Shown here in pieces: positions 25,207 to 33,862 of a stretch of 64,000 bases of DNA; position 1 is the stretch's first letter; each line of letters starts with the position of its first letter. The notes beneath the pieces were generated by a model. It made no database searches, had not been told where the DNA came from, and saw nothing but the letters and a program-made list of their open reading frames with translations. The stretch covers positions 62,001-126,000 of the forward strand of contig JAKFCU010000089.1 of assembly GCA_036676475.1 (NCBI GenBank), given 5' to 3'. A program made the translations under genes and the position numbers. The DNA comes from LC029 sp036676475. Its GTDB lineage: Bacteria; Bacillota; Bacilli; Aneurinibacillales; RAOX-1.

Positions 25207-26289
25207 ATGATGATCGCTAAAACACAAATCGTTGATTTGCCGGTTTATCAGCCGGGAAAGCCAATCGATGAAGTGAAAAGGGAATTGGGTTTGGATAAGA
25301 TAGTAAAGCTTGCCTCCAATGAAAATCCGTTTGGCAGCTCACCCAAGGTGAAAGAAGCGATTGCTTCCCTTCTGGATCAATTGGCGATTTATCCGGATGG
25401 AGCCAGTATGGAGCTAAGAGAAGTCTTGGCGGACTTTTTGGGCGTAAACGGAAATCAGTTGATTTTTGGAAATGGATCAGATGAGCTTGTGATGTTGACA
25501 TCACGCGCTTATTTACAATCGGGTACCAATACCGTGATGGCTGAACCTACTTTCCCTGTGTACAAAACAACAGCTACCATTGAAGGGGCAGACGCTGTTG
25601 AGGTGCCTTTGAAGGCTGGGGTCCATGATTTGGAAGGGATTTTGGCAAGGATCAACGAGCAAACCCGTGTGGTATGGATATGTAATCCAAATAATCCAAG
25701 CGGAACGATAAACCATGAAATAGAAATCCGAGATTTTTTAAATAAGGTACCAAAAACGACGCTTGTGGTTTTAGACGAGGCTTACTATGAATATGTAACG
25801 GATGAGGCTTACCCGCAATCGCTGCCATTATTAACCGATTATCCTAATGTTCTGATCCTGCGCACATTTTCTAAAATTTACGGACTTGCTGGTTTAAGGG
25901 TGGGCTATGGAATCGCTTCTCCTGATATTATCGATAAATTGAACCGGGTGCGTGAGCCTTTTAATACAAACAGCTTAGCTCAAAAAGCAGCGATCGCCGC
26001 TATAAAAGATCAAGAATTTGTACGCCAGTGCCGGGAGTCCAATGCCGCAGGGCGTGAACAGCTTTATAGCGCTTTTGAGCAAATGGGCTTATTTTACTAC
26101 CCATCGCAAGGGAACTTCGTCTTGGTAGAAACAGGAAAAAATGGGAATGAAGTATTCCAAGCTCTACTAAAGAAAGGATACATTATCCGTTCAGGTGTTC
26201 CGCTTGGGTTTCCGACAGCGATACGGGTAACGGTTGGAAGCCAGGATCAGAATGAAGGATTCATAGAAGCCTTACGAGAGGTGTTATAA
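25207..26289 (+). CDS. hisC: Histidinol-phosphate/aromatic aminotransferase
   Basis: A 360-residue class I/II PLP aminotransferase. In the Bacillales supraoperon this enzyme serves both histidine synthesis and phenylalanine/tyrosine transamination. Motifs: LASNENPFGSSPKV, NPNNPSGT, DEAYYEY and the PLP lysine in TFSKIYGLAGLRVGYG. Start ATG 25207 is five bases after AGGAG; GTG 25201 overlaps the RBS. tyrA follows without a gap. Confidence 0.94.
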   Translation: MMIAKTQIVDLPVYQPGKPIDEVKRELGLDKIVKLASNENPFGSSPKVKEAIASLLDQLAIYPDGASMELREVLADFLGVNGNQLIFGNGSDELVMLTSRAYLQSGTNTVMAEPTFPVYKTTATIEGADAVEVPLKAGVHDLEGILARINEQTRVVWICNPNNPSGTINHEIEIRDFLNKVPKTTLVVLDEAYYEYVTDEAYPQSLPLLTDYPNVLILRTFSKIYGLAGLRVGYGIASPDIIDKLNRVREPFNTNSLAQKAAIAAIKDQEFVRQCRESNAAGREQLYSAFEQMGLFYYPSQGNFVLVETGKNGNEVFQALLKKGYIIRSGVPLGFPTAIRVTVGSQDQNEGFIEALREVL

Positions 26290-27384
26290 GTGAAGCAAGC
26301 AGCCATATTGGGCGTGGGACTCATTGGAGGGTCACTAGCCCTTTCTTTGAAAAGTGAGAAAATTAAAATTATTGGTTTTGATATTGATGAAAATAACTTA
26401 AGAAATGCGATGGCTTTTGGTGTGATTGATAGAGGAACCACTCATTTGGCGGAGGCAGTGCAGCATGCAGATTATATTTTTCTTTGTTCGCCTGTAGCTA
26501 AGCTGTTTGAGTTGATTTCATTTCTCCGTTATACTCCTTTAAAGGAAGGTGCGATTATTTCCGATACGGGAAGCACGAAAGGGAGCATCGTGGAGTGGAC
26601 TCAGGATTTCCAAAAAAAGAATGTTCATTTCATCGGAGGACATCCGATGGCAGGGTCGCATAAATCAGGGGTAGAAGCTGCCCATGATCGCTTGTTTGAG
26701 AATGCTTACTATGTACTTACCCCTGATCGGAGCATTCCGCAAGCAGCCGTCGACGACTTGAAAAATCTGTTGGAAAACACCAAGGCCAATATCGTCGTGC
26801 TCGATCCGGAGGAACACGATAAGATCGTTGGTGCCATAAGTCATTTTCCTCATATTATTGCAGCAGCATTGGTCAATCAAGTTGAGAGGTATAGTGAACA
26901 TTCTCCTTGGTATAACCGGTTGGCTGCAGGAGGTTTTCGAGATATTACCCGGATTGCGTCCAGCAACCCGCAAATGTGGAGAGATATCCTGGTTCATAAT
27001 CGGAAGGTTATGCTCACTTTGGTAGAAGACTGGAAGAAGGTACTAGACGAAATCATGAATTTTGTAAAGGAATCGGACGGGACAGCGATTGAGAACTTTT
27101 TCAAAGAAGCCCGGGATTTCCGCAATCAATTGCCCGAAAGAAAGAAAGGGGCCATTGCTCCCCTTTACGATTTGTTTGTGGATGTTCCCGATCACCCTGG
27201 TGTCATAGGTAAAATTACCACTTTGCTGGGTACGAAGGAAATCAGCATTACGAACATTCGGATTTTAGAAATCCGCGAAGATATTATGGGAGTCTTGACT
27301 ATTACCTTCCGCAATGAAGAGGATATGGAAAGAGCAAGAGAAGTGATGACAGAAGAAGGCTACAGGATATACTCCCGTGAGTAA
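26290..27384 (+). CDS. tyrA: Prephenate dehydrogenase with ACT domain
   Basis: Oxidatively decarboxylates prephenate to 4-hydroxyphenylpyruvate for tyrosine. 364 residues: N-terminal NAD-binding GVGLIGGSLA, middle domain with GGHPMAGSHKSGVEAA and the catalytic His in VGAISHFPHIIAAALV, and a C-terminal ACT domain (from about 290, DVPDHPGVIGKITTLLG) for tyrosine feedback. GTG start immediately after the hisC stop. Confidence 0.96.
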   Translation: MKQAAILGVGLIGGSLALSLKSEKIKIIGFDIDENNLRNAMAFGVIDRGTTHLAEAVQHADYIFLCSPVAKLFELISFLRYTPLKEGAIISDTGSTKGSIVEWTQDFQKKNVHFIGGHPMAGSHKSGVEAAHDRLFENAYYVLTPDRSIPQAAVDDLKNLLENTKANIVVLDPEEHDKIVGAISHFPHIIAAALVNQVERYSEHSPWYNRLAAGGFRDITRIASSNPQMWRDILVHNRKVMLTLVEDWKKVLDEIMNFVKESDGTAIENFFKEARDFRNQLPERKKGAIAPLYDLFVDVPDHPGVIGKITTLLGTKEISITNIRILEIREDIMGVLTITFRNEEDMERAREVMTEEGYRIYSRE

Positions 27385-27405
27385 TGAGGAAGAGAGGAAA
27401 GACAG

Positions 27406-28692
27406 ATGCTAACAACCAAACGGGCAAAGCAAATAGCAGGTGAAGTCCATGTTCCTGGCGATAAATCGATCTCCCATCGTGCGGTCATGTTTAGCTCCAT
27501 GGCAAATGGAACAGCAAGGATTTTTGGGTTTCTGCCTGGCGCAGACTGTTTAAGTACGATAAGCTGTTTTCGTCAAATGGGGGTTTCCATACAGCAGAGC
27601 GGTGATCAGGTTGTCGTGGAAAGCTTGGGTTTGGAAGGGTTAACCGAGCCGCATGAAGTACTTGATGTAGGCAATTCAGGTACGACGATTCGTTTGATGT
27701 CAGGGATCTTAGCTGGGAGACCCTTTCACTCTACATTGATTGGTGATGAATCCATCGCGCGCCGGCCTATGAAGCGGGTTGTCCATCCCTTAAGGCAGAT
27801 GGGGGCTAAAATTGATGGAAGATCAAATGGGGAATTTACCCCCCTATCGATACGCGGAGGGCAGCTAAACGGGATAGAATACCATTCCCCAGTCGCCAGC
27901 GCACAGGTAAAATCAGCGATTATCTTAGCAGGCTTGCAAGCCGATGGGTTAACCACGGTCTATGAGCCGCACCTGTCTAGAGATCATACGGAAAGAATGC
28001 TTTCCTCCTTTGGAGTAGAGCTTCGCAGTTTTGATGGAGGGGTTTCCATTGCGGGTGGTCAGGATTTGACGCAGCAGGAAGAAATCCATGTCCCTGGGGA
28101 CATCTCTTCTGCAGCCTTCCTTTTGGCTGCGGCAGCGATTGTTCCTGGAAGTGAGTTGTTGATTCGCAATGTGGGGATCAATCCCACCAGGACGGGTATA
28201 CTTGACGTGCTTCAGGAAATGGGAGCCCATTTGGAAATTTTAAATGAACGGGTAGCAGGTGGAGAACCTGTAGCGGATTTATATATCAAACAGGCCTCGC
28301 TTAAAGGGATTGAGATTGGGGGTTCCATTATTCCCCGCTTAATTGATGAAGTTCCGATCATAGCGGTGCTGGCCAGCCAGGCGGAAGGAACCACGGTGAT
28401 TCGAGATGCGGAAGAACTGAAAGTGAAGGAAACGAACCGAATCGATGTGATGGTACATGAATTAAAGAGGATGGGAGCTGGGGTGGAACCTACCGAAGAT
28501 GGAATGATCATCCATGGTTCCTCCAAGCTTAGCGGTGCGCGCTGTCAAAGTCATGGGGACCATCGGATCGGCATGGCCATGGCCATTGCTGGATTGGTAG
28601 CAGACGGGGAGACCACCATTGAGCAGGCGGAGGCTATCGATGTTTCGTTCCCAGGCTTTGAATCCATTTTAACAAGTATCGTAAAAGGATAA
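27406..28692 (+). CDS. aroA: 3-phosphoshikimate 1-carboxyvinyltransferase (EPSP synthase)
   Basis: Transfers enolpyruvyl from PEP to shikimate 3-phosphate. 428 residues; motifs PGDKSISHRAVMFSSMANG, LDVGNSGTTIRLMSGIL, RPMKRVV, LSRDHTERML and the C-terminal HGDHRIGMA. Features such as the SGIL segment after the TTIRLM loop suggest the class II type usual in Bacillales. Last gene of the supraoperon, followed by a strong terminator. Confidence 0.97.
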   Translation: MLTTKRAKQIAGEVHVPGDKSISHRAVMFSSMANGTARIFGFLPGADCLSTISCFRQMGVSIQQSGDQVVVESLGLEGLTEPHEVLDVGNSGTTIRLMSGILAGRPFHSTLIGDESIARRPMKRVVHPLRQMGAKIDGRSNGEFTPLSIRGGQLNGIEYHSPVASAQVKSAIILAGLQADGLTTVYEPHLSRDHTERMLSSFGVELRSFDGGVSIAGGQDLTQQEEIHVPGDISSAAFLLAAAAIVPGSELLIRNVGINPTRTGILDVLQEMGAHLEILNERVAGGEPVADLYIKQASLKGIEIGGSIIPRLIDEVPIIAVLASQAEGTTVIRDAEELKVKETNRIDVMVHELKRMGAGVEPTEDGMIIHGSSKLSGARCQSHGDHRIGMAMAIAGLVADGETTIEQAEAIDVSFPGFESILTSIVKG

Positions 28693-28729
28693 AGGGAGGA
28701 TGCCACAGGCATCCTCCCTTTACCTTTTT
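28691..28729 (+). terminator. Terminator of the aromatic supraoperon
   Basis: AAAGGGAGGATGCC (28691-28704) pairs perfectly with GGCATCCTCCCTTT (28708-28721) over a 3-nt loop, then a T-rich run. Confidence 0.92.
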
Positions 28730-28732
28730 AGA

Positions 28733-28831
28733 TTAATCTTCACTTGCTGCAACGATAACAAGTAAAATGAAGAGAACCAGAATAATCAAGAAGCCTTCGT
28801 CATCAAACAATCCACCAGACCAGCTGCTCAT
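28733..28831 (-). CDS. Tiny hydrophobic sporulation peptide, YjcZ/tiny-TM family
   Basis: Encodes 32 residues: MSSWSGGLFDDEG, then a single membrane helix FLIILVLFILLVIV and the tail AASED. This matches the Bacillales tiny transmembrane (YjcZ-like) family found in spores. The RBS GGGAGGAA precedes the ATG. It is the downstream member of a tandem pair with the gene at 28882. Confidence 0.82.
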   Translation of the reverse strand: MSSWSGGLFDDEGFLIILVLFILLVIVAASED

Positions 28832-28881
28832 GCGTGATTCCTCCCTTCCCTAATGAATCATGCTTCCATTGGGTTGCCAGT

Positions 28882-28977
28882 TTAATCTTCTCCTGCACCT
28901 ACGATAACTAACAGAATGAACAGAACGAGAATAATAAGGAAGCCTTCATCATCAAAGATTCCGCTGAAGCTACTCAT
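28882..28977 (-). CDS. Tiny hydrophobic sporulation peptide, paralogue
   Basis: Encodes 31 residues: MSSFSGIFDDEG, the identical helix FLIILVLFILLVIV, and GAGED. RBS GGAGGAG nine bases upstream. It and the neighbour at 28733 are clear tandem duplicates; conservation is highest in the DDEGFLIILVLFILLVIV core, differences lie in the termini. Confidence 0.82.
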   Translation of the reverse strand: MSSFSGIFDDEGFLIILVLFILLVIVGAGED

Positions 28978-29126
28978 TTAAGAACTCCTCCTCTTCGATT
29001 GTCATTTGTTCCTTGCGAACAATAACATACTACGCATATATCCTGATTTTGGTATGGGCATCTGTCCATAGGTAAGGGCCCATTTTGGAATAAAGCCCAA
29101 GTTAGGAAAGGATGGGCGTATACCCA

Positions 29127-29155
29127 TACACATTGGCCCTGCTGCCCATATGATA
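29127..29155 (+). promoter_or_regulatory. Candidate sigma-K promoter
   Basis: TACA (29127-29130) with AC as -35 core, 16-nt spacer, CATATGATA (29147-29155) fits the late mother-cell pattern mACm-N16-CATAnnnTA. It lies 35 bases before the gene at 29190. Confidence 0.45.
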
Positions 29156-29189
29156 AAGGAATAGAGTGTATATGAGAGGAAGTGTAAAC

Positions 29190-29756
29190 ATGAAAAAGAA
29201 GGAATTTAAGATGCTGGTGGCTACGAACCCGGTACTGTATCAGTGGATTAAGGAAAATGCGATGTGGCTAAAGGCTAAACCGGAAGTGATGATGTATTTG
29301 ACCCAGCATCCGGAAGTCATCAAGCAATTTAGAGCGGGACAATCGGTTGATAATGAAAAAATTCATAAAAATGCTAAACAATTTATGAATCAAATGATGC
29401 AAGAGAGGCAGTCCAGGAAAAAGGATAAAAAACAGGGAATGGGAGAAAAGGAGACTGCCAAAAAAGAAAAGAAGAAAAAGGGGTTATTCAGTGGATTGAA
29501 GGCGATGTTTAATAAACCAGTGGTAGCCCCGGCAAGTGCACAGCTGCCTGTCATTTCCCCCCCTGGAATGCGATATCCGGGACGAAGAGGGGTTCATACA
29601 GCTGTCAGTCCCTTGCCAAAGCCAGTCCCTAAACCTGTTTTTCAAATTCCTAAATTGAAGATTAGCCGAAGTAAGCTGATGAGTACGCTCAATCAGACCA
29701 CAGAGATGCTAGATGTCGTAGCAGCCCTGATGGGTAAGGCAGGAAACTTAAAGTAG
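29190..29756 (+). CDS. Hypothetical basic protein, probably sporulation-expressed
   Basis: A 188-residue, strongly basic protein. Residues 1-70 are helical and contain NPVLYQWIKENAMWLKAKPE; residues about 72-105 are a Lys/Glu-rich low-complexity stretch; 110-150 are Pro-rich (PVISPPGMRYPGRRG, PLPKPVPKPVFQIPKLK); the end is helical. ATG 29190 has the RBS AGAGGAAG. A sigma-K-like promoter and the neighbouring tiny spore peptides suggest a spore coat or coat-assembly role, by inference only. Confidence 0.6.
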   Translation: MKKKEFKMLVATNPVLYQWIKENAMWLKAKPEVMMYLTQHPEVIKQFRAGQSVDNEKIHKNAKQFMNQMMQERQSRKKDKKQGMGEKETAKKEKKKKGLFSGLKAMFNKPVVAPASAQLPVISPPGMRYPGRRGVHTAVSPLPKPVPKPVFQIPKLKISRSKLMSTLNQTTEMLDVVAALMGKAGNLK

Positions 29757-29757
29757 A

Positions 29758-31167
29758 CTACACCAAGGGAATGTGAACTTCCACACAAGTCCCTTTTCCC
29801 AACGTGCTTTGAATATGGAGCATTCCCCCATGCTGATCGACAATCCACTTGGCAATGGATAAACCCAAACCTGTTCCTTGTAAGGGGCGGACATTTCCTC
29901 CGCGGTAAAAACGGTCAAATACATGGGGAAGCTCTTGTTCCGGAATACCCACTCCTGTGTCATCTATGATAAATTTAATCTGCTTTTGTTCAATGGCAAA
30001 AGCCAAATGAACATAGCCTGCCTGGGTATATTTAAAGGCATTTTCGAGTAGGATCAGGAAAATTTGTTTCAACAAGTCCCGATTCCCCCGCACGATTGCC
30101 CCAGTCAGATTTTCAAGCGGATCATGATGAAATTCCACAGTTGGTTTAGCCATTCCTTTTACTTGATCCAGCCATTCTATGAGCCAATCCTGTAGGGGAA
30201 TAACCTCCATCTGTACTTTATATCCGGCATCGGCTCGGGCCAATGCTAAAAGGTGATGGACCATACGAGATACTCTTTCTAATTCTTCAATGATGTCATC
30301 AGTAGCTTCGATAGAGAATAGGCCTTTCTCAACATAAAGCTTACGCAAAAAATCCATATTTCCTCGAATGGAGGTAAGGGGAGTGCGAAGCTCATGGCTA
30401 GCATCTGCTACAAAACGACGTTGGGCTTCATATGATTCTTCTAATTCTCGATACATATTCTCGATTTTTTCCATCATGAGGTTGATTTGCGTGGACAACT
30501 TCCCGATTTCATCAGGAGGCCCCGTATGGAGGATTCGTTGATCCAATTTTCCATCCCTCTCAATAGCACCCGTTGTCTCGATGATTTTATGGATGGGTTG
30601 AAGTGCCTTTCCTGCTAAGAACCATCCAATGATGGCTGAGGAGGTCGTAATTGTCAGTGCCCCAAAGAAGAGGAGCCAGCGCAATGTACTCAATGATCGC
30701 TGGAAGGTATAGAGGGATTCTGCTACTTGCAGAATTCCTACGAGCTGATTTTCGGTGTATAAGGGCAGGTAGTACATGCGAATGTGGGTATTCTGAACCA
30801 CCTTTGTTTCATAGAAATCCTCCCTTTGCAAAATCCTTTCAAGGGCTTGTTTACTGATAGGGAGTCGGTAATCACCTAAGGATTCCGATCGGGAGAGAAT
30901 CGTCCCCTGGGGATTGATGATTTGCAGGAAGACCTCTGAAGACGAAAAAACATTCATATCGGGAAGAACAAGCCGCTGCATGGGGAATGGATAAATATCA
31001 ACCACTTTGATGGCTTGATGAATTTCCTGGCCCCGTTCCCACAAGTGCCGGTCAATTTGTGTCATCTCCCGATGAGTAAAGAAGAGATAAATATAGGTAC
31101 AAAACAGCCCCATGACTAAAAGGAAAACTCCGCTATACCAAAAGGATAACTTAAGACGAATGGGCAT
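29758..31167 (-). CDS. Sensor histidine kinase
   Basis: A 469-residue membrane kinase: helix 1 at about 8-30, an extracytoplasmic sensor region to about 160, helix 2 at about 163-185, HAMP, phospho-acceptor His258 in DASHELRTPLTSIRGN, and an ATPase domain with DTGVGIP and GTGLGLSIAKWIV. It starts directly after the stop of its response regulator. Adjacent htrA suggests a secretion-stress system like CssRS, but the sensor domain gives no proof. Confidence 0.92.
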   Translation of the reverse strand: MPIRLKLSFWYSGVFLLVMGLFCTYIYLFFTHREMTQIDRHLWERGQEIHQAIKVVDIYPFPMQRLVLPDMNVFSSSEVFLQIINPQGTILSRSESLGDYRLPISKQALERILQREDFYETKVVQNTHIRMYYLPLYTENQLVGILQVAESLYTFQRSLSTLRWLLFFGALTITTSSAIIGWFLAGKALQPIHKIIETTGAIERDGKLDQRILHTGPPDEIGKLSTQINLMMEKIENMYRELEESYEAQRRFVADASHELRTPLTSIRGNMDFLRKLYVEKGLFSIEATDDIIEELERVSRMVHHLLALARADAGYKVQMEVIPLQDWLIEWLDQVKGMAKPTVEFHHDPLENLTGAIVRGNRDLLKQIFLILLENAFKYTQAGYVHLAFAIEQKQIKFIIDDTGVGIPEQELPHVFDRFYRGGNVRPLQGTGLGLSIAKWIVDQHGGMLHIQSTLGKGTCVEVHIPLV

Positions 31168-31863
31168 CTAACGGTCCCCCTTCAAGATATATCCCAATCC
31201 TCGAACGGTCTGAAGGAGGCGAGGCCGCATCCCTTCCTCTAGCTTTGAGCGCAGGGAAGCCACGTACACTTCGATCACATTCGACTCTCCTTGATGGTTG
31301 TACCCCCATACCTGATCCAGAATTTGATCTTTGGATAAAACCTTGTTCGGGTTGTGCATAAAGTACTCAAGGAGGTCGAATTCTTTGCCGCGAAGATTAA
31401 TTTTTTGTTCTCCCCTGTGACATTCCCGGCTTTCCCGATTTAACGAAATATCGGCGAAGGTCAGAACATCTTGTGTATCCAGGGTAGGTTGATGCCTTCT
31501 AAGCTGGGCGCGGATCCGTGCTAACAGTTCATTGAGGGCAAAGGGTTTTACCATGTAGTCATCCGCTCCTAAATCGAGTCCCTTTACTTTTTCTTCGATT
31601 TCATCTTTGGCTGTCAGCATGATGATGGGTATGGCATGGTGTGTCCGGATTTCCCGGCAAATTTCCCAACCGCTTAGCCCAGGGAGCATGACATCCAGAA
31701 TGATTAAATCAATGGAGTGTTCCATAACCGATAGCAAGGCATCCTCTCCGTCGAGAACGGCTTTGACTTTATAACCCTCATATTCCAGGGCCCGCTTAAG
31801 CATGTTGGCGATTTTTTGATCATCATCGACAACTAGGATGTGTTCTTTGTTCAATGAATTCAC
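31168..31863 (-). CDS. OmpR-family response regulator
   Basis: Receiver domain with acidic pocket VVDDD, phospho-acceptor Asp57 (ILDVMLPG), Lys in MVKPF, then a winged-helix DNA-binding domain with VIEVYVASLRSKLE and TVRGLGYIL. Start could be GTG at 31863 or TTG at 31854; the latter has AGGTG seven bases upstream and gives MNKEHILVVDDD. Cognate of the kinase that follows without a gap; transcribed separately from htrA because a terminator intervenes. Confidence 0.93.
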   Translation of the reverse strand: MNSLNKEHILVVDDDQKIANMLKRALEYEGYKVKAVLDGEDALLSVMEHSIDLIILDVMLPGLSGWEICREIRTHHAIPIIMLTAKDEIEEKVKGLDLGADDYMVKPFALNELLARIRAQLRRHQPTLDTQDVLTFADISLNRESRECHRGEQKINLRGKEFDLLEYFMHNPNKVLSKDQILDQVWGYNHQGESNVIEVYVASLRSKLEEGMRPRLLQTVRGLGYILKGDR

Positions 31864-31879
31864 CTGCCTTCATGAAAAA

Positions 31880-31908
31880 ACCTCGGGCTTATGCCGGAGG
31901 CTTTTTGA
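31880..31908 (-). terminator. htrA terminator
   Basis: On the minus strand CCTCCGGC and GCCCGAGG form an 8-bp stem with one mismatch over ATAA, followed by six T's. It sits between htrA and the response regulator. Confidence 0.75.
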
Positions 31909-31932
31909 TACGTATTAGAACTTTCTTGTAAT

Positions 31933-33108
31933 TTACTGATTATTATACTTCTTTTCTCCAATGATAACAGTTAGGGTTTTAAATTGTCCATTTCGGATGA
32001 TGAGCAAGCTCCGCTTTTCACCCACTTTTGCTTTTTCAATTGAACTTATAAGCTGTTCACTGTTTTTTACTTTTTGCTTATCCATTTCGACAATGATATC
32101 CCCTTGCTGTAAACCTGCCTTTTCCGCAGGGCTTCCCGTAGCCACATAACCAATCACAGCACCCTCAGTCATTTCCATTTCAAAGTACTTGGCTAATTCA
32201 GGTGTCATATCCTGTATAGTTACCCCCAACCACGGACGGGATACCTTTCCTTTATGGATCAGATCATCCAATACTTCTTGAACGGTATTAATGGGGATGG
32301 CAAATCCAATTCCTTGTGCTTCTGCATTGATGGCGGTGTTAATGCCAATCACTTCTCCTTGCAGGTTGAGGAGAGGGCCGCCGCTGTTACCCGGATTAAT
32401 AGAAGCATCTGTCTGTAGCAGATTTTTAAATTTCGCTTGTCCGATATTGAGCGGCCTTTGTTTTGCGCTGATGACTCCCACGGTTACGGTGTGATCCAGA
32501 CCATAGGGATTTCCGATCGCAACCGACCATTCACCGACTTGGATTTGGTCTGAATTCCCCATTTTCAGAATAGGAATATCTTTATCTGGCGTTATTTTTA
32601 AAACAGCGAGATCAAGCTCTGGATCTTCACCGACTACTTGAGCATCGTATTTCTTGTCAGCCCCTACGATATTTACTTTAATTTGGTCAGCCCCATCCAC
32701 TACGTGATGATTGGTGAGGATATAACCTTCCTTACTGATAATGAAACCGGAACCGAGGGATTGCTTCTTTTGTTCAGACTGAGACCCAGGATATTCTCCT
32801 CCGAAAAATTGCCTAAAGAGCAGGTCTCGTTCAGAGAGCGATGATTTTTCCATGGACTCCGTTTCAATTTTAATGACGGCAGGTCCGGCTTCTTCTACCA
32901 TTTTGGCAATGTCGCTGTTGCCCTGTGTTTCCAGGAATGCTGCATTTTTCACGTTCTGGGATGGGGTGAACACGGATGCAGATGAGGCTGCATCCTCTGA
33001 TTTATCCTTGAAATAGGAGGCGTTTTCTACGCCTAGCCAAAAGCTGCCGGTGAGCAAAGAACCTGCTAGAAAAGAAATCATGATATTTCGAATGGATTTA
33101 CCTGACAT
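31933..33108 (-). CDS. htrA: HtrA/DegP-type membrane serine protease
   Basis: A 391-residue protease with one N-terminal membrane anchor (about residues 8-25), trypsin-like domain with catalytic His135 (TNHHVVDG), Asp166 (DLAVLK) and Ser242 (NPGNSGGP), and one C-terminal PDZ domain (from about 285). It handles misfolded proteins outside the membrane. Start ATG 33108 has AAGGAGG ten bases upstream; the frame extends 29 codons further, but without an RBS. In B. subtilis htrA/htrB are controlled by CssRS, and a two-component pair lies just downstream here. Confidence 0.94.
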   Translation of the reverse strand: MSGKSIRNIMISFLAGSLLTGSFWLGVENASYFKDKSEDAASSASVFTPSQNVKNAAFLETQGNSDIAKMVEEAGPAVIKIETESMEKSSLSERDLLFRQFFGGEYPGSQSEQKKQSLGSGFIISKEGYILTNHHVVDGADQIKVNIVGADKKYDAQVVGEDPELDLAVLKITPDKDIPILKMGNSDQIQVGEWSVAIGNPYGLDHTVTVGVISAKQRPLNIGQAKFKNLLQTDASINPGNSGGPLLNLQGEVIGINTAINAEAQGIGFAIPINTVQEVLDDLIHKGKVSRPWLGVTIQDMTPELAKYFEMEMTEGAVIGYVATGSPAEKAGLQQGDIIVEMDKQKVKNSEQLISSIEKAKVGEKRSLLIIRNGQFKTLTVIIGEKKYNNQ

Positions 33109-33346
33109 TATGTTTTCCTCCTTTATTGATTCACGAATGGATATATTCTTATTTAACCCTTTTTTCCTTAAAGGAAGCTTAAAAAACAATGACAAATTTT
33201 CTTGAGACCCTCAGGAAATTGGAGGAAGCAAATTAGCATGTCATCTTTTTGGATTTCCCGTCATATCTTTTTGATAAAGAGAGCCCTTGTGTAGGTGCAG
33301 TAAAGAGCTTCGATAGAGATGTGGGACAAAGGGGGAAGGGGGAATT

Positions 33347-33862
33347 TTGATTCGTCTACTATACTATTTGGTATTATCCATAGGCAGTATCTCTGCTATG
33401 GTTCTCATCAAGCTCTGGGTGGTACCCTTTACCTTATGGCATTTGTTTCCACAAACCGATTTGGTTTCCCGCTTGTATGAAGTTCTCATTATGGCTTTTG
33501 GTGGAGTGACCTTTCTGCTTTTTATTATTCAAGGATATGCGGGGAAGCATTTCTTTCAGCTATCTAGGTCAAGCCACTTACTGCTCCATTTTACCATACA
33601 GCTACCCTTTGGCCTGCATGCGTACATCCAAGAAATTACCGGAGATGCGGAAATGATAGGCTGGATTGATACCTTTGCGGAGGGGTGGTGTGGACTGATC
33701 GCGGAGCCAACCCGCTTAATGCTGTTAGTCTACCCATGGACAGATATATTTGCCATCGTAGCGAGCTTTGTCTTTTTGGTCATTGGACGAACCATTGAAA
33801 TTGTAGATGAGGATAAACGGTGGCAGAAGCAGAGAAATCATGTAAAGGTGGGGCGTATATGA
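33347..33862 (+). CDS. Hypothetical membrane protein
   Basis: A 171-residue protein with four predicted helices (about 4-26, 45-65, 80-95 weak, 125-148). No family recognised. TTG start at 33347 is supported by the RBS GGGGGAAGGGGG. It overlaps the next gene (ATGA), so the two are a unit, divergent from htrA. Confidence 0.65.
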   Translation: MIRLLYYLVLSIGSISAMVLIKLWVVPFTLWHLFPQTDLVSRLYEVLIMAFGGVTFLLFIIQGYAGKHFFQLSRSSHLLLHFTIQLPFGLHAYIQEITGDAEMIGWIDTFAEGWCGLIAEPTRLMLLVYPWTDIFAIVASFVFLVIGRTIEIVDEDKRWQKQRNHVKVGRI

